From contig DLVS01000153.1 in NCBI GenBank assembly GCA_003445095.1, positions 1 through 7,973 on the forward strand: 7,973 nucleotides of DNA, in the 5' to 3' direction. The notes under the pieces are model-generated. The model was not told the origin of the DNA. It searched no databases and was given only the letters and a program-made list of their open reading frames with translations. Positions 6,248 to 7,973 of this stretch are shown one piece after another (position 1 is the first letter of the stretch; the number at the start of each line of letters is the position of its first letter). The stretch comes from Verrucomicrobiales bacterium (GTDB lineage: Bacteria; Verrucomicrobiota; Verrucomicrobiia; Limisphaerales; UBA9464). A program made the position numbers and the translations under genes.

Positions 6248-6322
6248 TCCGGCCTCCAAAAACCCTCGCGCCCTGTCCGGCCTGAGGAACTGGCCGCCCT
6301 GCGCGAGGCGGTCGAGCGGTGA
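6248..6322 (+). other. In-frame, coding-like stretch after the RluA-family stop codon
   Basis: Immediately after the TGA at 6245-6247 the same frame stays open for 24 codons to a TGA at 6320-6322. The last part reads RPEELAALREAVER, with strongly G/C-ending codons such as those of real genes here. This could be the former C-terminus of the upstream protein cut off by a new stop, a relic of another gene, or chance in GC-rich DNA. No start codon supports it as a gene of its own. Confidence 0.35.
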
Positions 6323-6350
6323 CTGCGAGCGACTTGGCTCTCGCGGATGA

Positions 6351-7046
6351 ATGTCGCAGAGTGCCGCCGTGACGTTGACTGATGCCGAGCTTGCCCAACT
6401 CATTGACCACACGTTGCTCCGGCCCGATGCCGCCGCGGCGGACGTGGAACGGTTGTGCCAGGAGGCCCGCCAGCATGGTTTCTACGCGGTGTGTGTGAAT
6501 GGATCGCGGGTGGTTCAGGCCGCGCACTGGCTTGAGGGGACGGACGTCAAAATCGCCACGGTAGTGGGATTTCCGCTAGGCGCGATGGATGCGGACGCGA
6601 AGCGCTTCGAAACCGACTGTGTGGTCGACCTTGGAGCGCAAGAAGTGGACGTCGTACTGAATATCGGCCGGCTGAAGGACGGCGACGAGCGGTACGTCCT
6701 CCGGGAGCTCCGGGACGTGGTGGAAGCGGCCGAAGGTGTGCCCGTGAAGGTAATCCTTGAATGCTGTTTCCTCACAGACGACGAGAAGCGTCGTGCCTGT
6801 TCATTGGTCGTCGAATCAGGTGCGCGGTTTGTGAAGACGAGTACCGGTTTCGGATCCGCTGGTGCGACTGTGTCCGACGTCGCGTTGTTGCGAGAGTGTG
6901 TCGGCCCTAAATTCGGGGTGAAGGCGGCGGGAGGAATCCGCACCCGGGAAACGGCGTGGGCGATGCTCAACGCGGGGGCTACGCGACTCGGAACTTCGGC
7001 GAGCGTAGCGCTCCTGGCCGCCAACGGGGCGCCGCTAGTTGACTAA
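6351..7046 (+). CDS. deoC: Deoxyribose-phosphate aldolase
   Basis: A cytoplasmic class I aldolase that cleaves 2-deoxyribose 5-phosphate to glyceraldehyde 3-phosphate and acetaldehyde (EC 4.1.2.4), the last step of deoxynucleoside catabolism. The 231-residue protein is of normal length and covers the whole TIM barrel: LIDHTLLRPDA (17-27), YAVCVN (45-50), VVGFPLGAM (71-79), EVDVVLNIG (98-106) with Asp100, FVKTSTGFG (160-168) with the Schiff-base Lys162, and VKAAGGIRT (190-198) with the second active-site Lys191. The ATG at 6351 is used; a 5-bp stem (6325-6329 with 6340-6344) lies just upstream, and no clear ribosome binding site is seen. It lies 103 bp after the RluA-family gene on the same strand, so shared transcription is possible. 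No other deo gene (deoA, deoB, deoD) is in view. Its 3' end overlaps that of convergent mqnC by 12 bp. Confidence 0.96.
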   Translation: MSQSAAVTLTDAELAQLIDHTLLRPDAAAADVERLCQEARQHGFYAVCVNGSRVVQAAHWLEGTDVKIATVVGFPLGAMDADAKRFETDCVVDLGAQEVDVVLNIGRLKDGDERYVLRELRDVVEAAEGVPVKVILECCFLTDDEKRRACSLVVESGARFVKTSTGFGSAGATVSDVALLRECVGPKFGVKAAGGIRTRETAWAMLNAGATRLGTSASVALLAANGAPLVD

Positions 7047-7973
7047 GCGATAACCGTTGTCGCGCTGGCGCGGTTCGTAGCTCAGATCCCGAATCAGGCG
7101 TTGCATCTCAGCCGTGTTGAGCCGGTAAGTCGTGCCGGCCGCGCTGACGACATTCTCCTCAATCATGATCGACCCGAGATCGTTGGCGCCGTACTTGAGG
7201 GCGACTTGGCCGATTTCGGGTCCCTGGGTGACCCAGGAACTCTGTACGCTCGGAATGTTATCCAGATAAATCCGACTTAGGGCTTGGGTGCGGAGGTATT
7301 CACCGGCGCCGACGGTCGGTGCCTTCAACACAGCGTTCTCTGGTTGAAACGTCCAACAAATGAAGGCCGTGAACGCGCCTCCGGCCAGCGTGCCGGCCTC
7401 CAGGGATTTGGCGTAACTGATCGCCCGAGCCATGGGCTCTGAATCATTCGTTCCTTCCGATTTCAGGGTGAGCTTGTCGCCCAACCGTGCCAGCGACCGG
7501 TCCTGCTGAGTCCGGACTACCTCGAGATGCGCGATTCGATCGACAATCGATTCCACGTGTCCGAACATCATCGTCACCGAACTTGGCAGTCCCAGGGCAT
7601 GCGCCGTGTCCATTACGCCCATCCAATCAGCCGTGTTCGCCTTGAGCGGAGCGATACGTTGGCGGACGCGATCGACCAGAATCTCTCCGCCACCGCCTGG
7701 CACGCTGCCCAAACCCGCCGCCACAAAGTCACGTAGGAGTCGCTCCACGGGTTCGTCGAAGACTTTTTGGAAATGGATGAACTCGCTGGGGCTGAATCCG
7801 TGAACGTTGAACCCCGGGAACTTGGTCCGGATGTGGTTCAACAAATCCAAATACCACTGTTTGGTGAGTTTGGGATGATGCCCGCCCTGCATGAGAATCT
7901 GGGTGCCGCCGAGGGTGATCGTCTCCTCGATTTTGCGGTCCATCTCTTCGAGCGTGATCACGTACGAGTCCGC
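7035..7973 (-). CDS. mqnC: Dehypoxanthine futalosine cyclase MqnC (radical SAM), N-terminus beyond right edge
   Basis: A cytoplasmic radical SAM enzyme that converts dehypoxanthine futalosine to cyclic dehypoxanthinyl futalosine (EC 1.21.98.1), a later step of the menaquinone pathway in which MqnE acts. The visible 313 codons lack the N-terminal part with the CxxxCxxC cluster motif, which must lie beyond 7973; the GTG at 7959-7961 is internal, since the upstream codons (ADSYV) already match the family. MqnC-specific marks are GGTQILMQGGHHP, NVHGFSPSEF, a GLGSVPGGGGEIL block, SVTMMFGHVES, FICWTFQPENAVL and QVALKYGANDLGSIMIEENVV, ending with RQRDNGY as is typical. The MQGGH, FSPSE and WTFQPEN forms separate it from MqnE. 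Between TQQDRS and GGAFTAFI there is an extra stretch of about 38 residues (7383-7496) where the usual family pattern passes almost directly from LQD to GGFTAF. It is on the same strand as mqnE but separated from it by two plus-strand genes. Confidence 0.94.
   Translation of the reverse strand, partial: ADSYVITLEEMDRKIEETITLGGTQILMQGGHHPKLTKQWYLDLLNHIRTKFPGFNVHGFSPSEFIHFQKVFDEPVERLLRDFVAAGLGSVPGGGGEILVDRVRQRIAPLKANTADWMGVMDTAHALGLPSSVTMMFGHVESIVDRIAHLEVVRTQQDRSLARLGDKLTLKSEGTNDSEPMARAISYAKSLEAGTLAGGAFTAFICWTFQPENAVLKAPTVGAGEYLRTQALSRIYLDNIPSVQSSWVTQGPEIGQVALKYGANDLGSIMIEENVVSAAGTTYRLNTAEMQRLIRDLSYEPRQRDNGYRLVN

Overview
The window looks like chromosomal DNA of a GC-rich member of the Verrucomicrobiota, most likely a Pedosphaera/Limisphaera-type lineage (inference; no 16S or ribosomal marker is present). 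The signs are a prepilin leader running into an LLPALSKAK helix, a secreted FG-GAP/ASPIC protein ending in the short C-terminal module common on exported verrucomicrobial proteins, a matching type of ECF-like sigma factor, weak or absent Shine-Dalgarno sequences, and menaquinone synthesis by the futalosine route.

Layout. Positions 1-1899 (minus strand) hold a secreted seven-bladed beta-propeller protein followed 22 bp later by the start of a type IV pilin-like/pseudopilin protein that runs off the left edge. Divergently, 2187-2846 (plus) encodes a sigma-70 family (ECF-like) sigma factor without a recognisable anti-sigma factor or kinase beside it. From 2847 to 3864 there is no intact gene. 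This stretch holds a 56-residue relic of the C-terminus of a type I restriction enzyme R subunit (3017-3184, minus), four direct copies of a roughly 55-bp repeat with palindromic ends (3295-3878), one long hairpin with 17-nt arms (3371-3415), two smaller hairpins, and a second repeat pair (2913-2954 and 3537-3580).

From 3865 to the right edge are the menaquinone genes, all on the minus strand. At the right edge is mqnC (partial, radical SAM dehypoxanthine futalosine cyclase). Then comes mqnE (aminofutalosine synthase), whose stop codon overlaps by ATGA the start of an 83-residue helical protein of unknown function. Between mqnC and mqnE, on the plus strand, lie an RluA-family pseudouridine synthase and deoC (deoxyribose-phosphate aldolase). 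deoC and mqnC converge and overlap by 12 bp at their 3' ends.

How the genes fit together. MqnE and MqnC act in the same pathway: MqnE makes aminofutalosine from the MqnA product, and MqnC cyclises dehypoxanthine futalosine after the nucleosidase step. The translationally coupled small protein is a candidate accessory factor. RluA and DeoC are housekeeping genes with no obvious tie to the pathway. The most unusual points are the repeat array with its restriction-enzyme relic, the 83-residue partner of mqnE, and a roughly 38-residue insertion inside MqnC.
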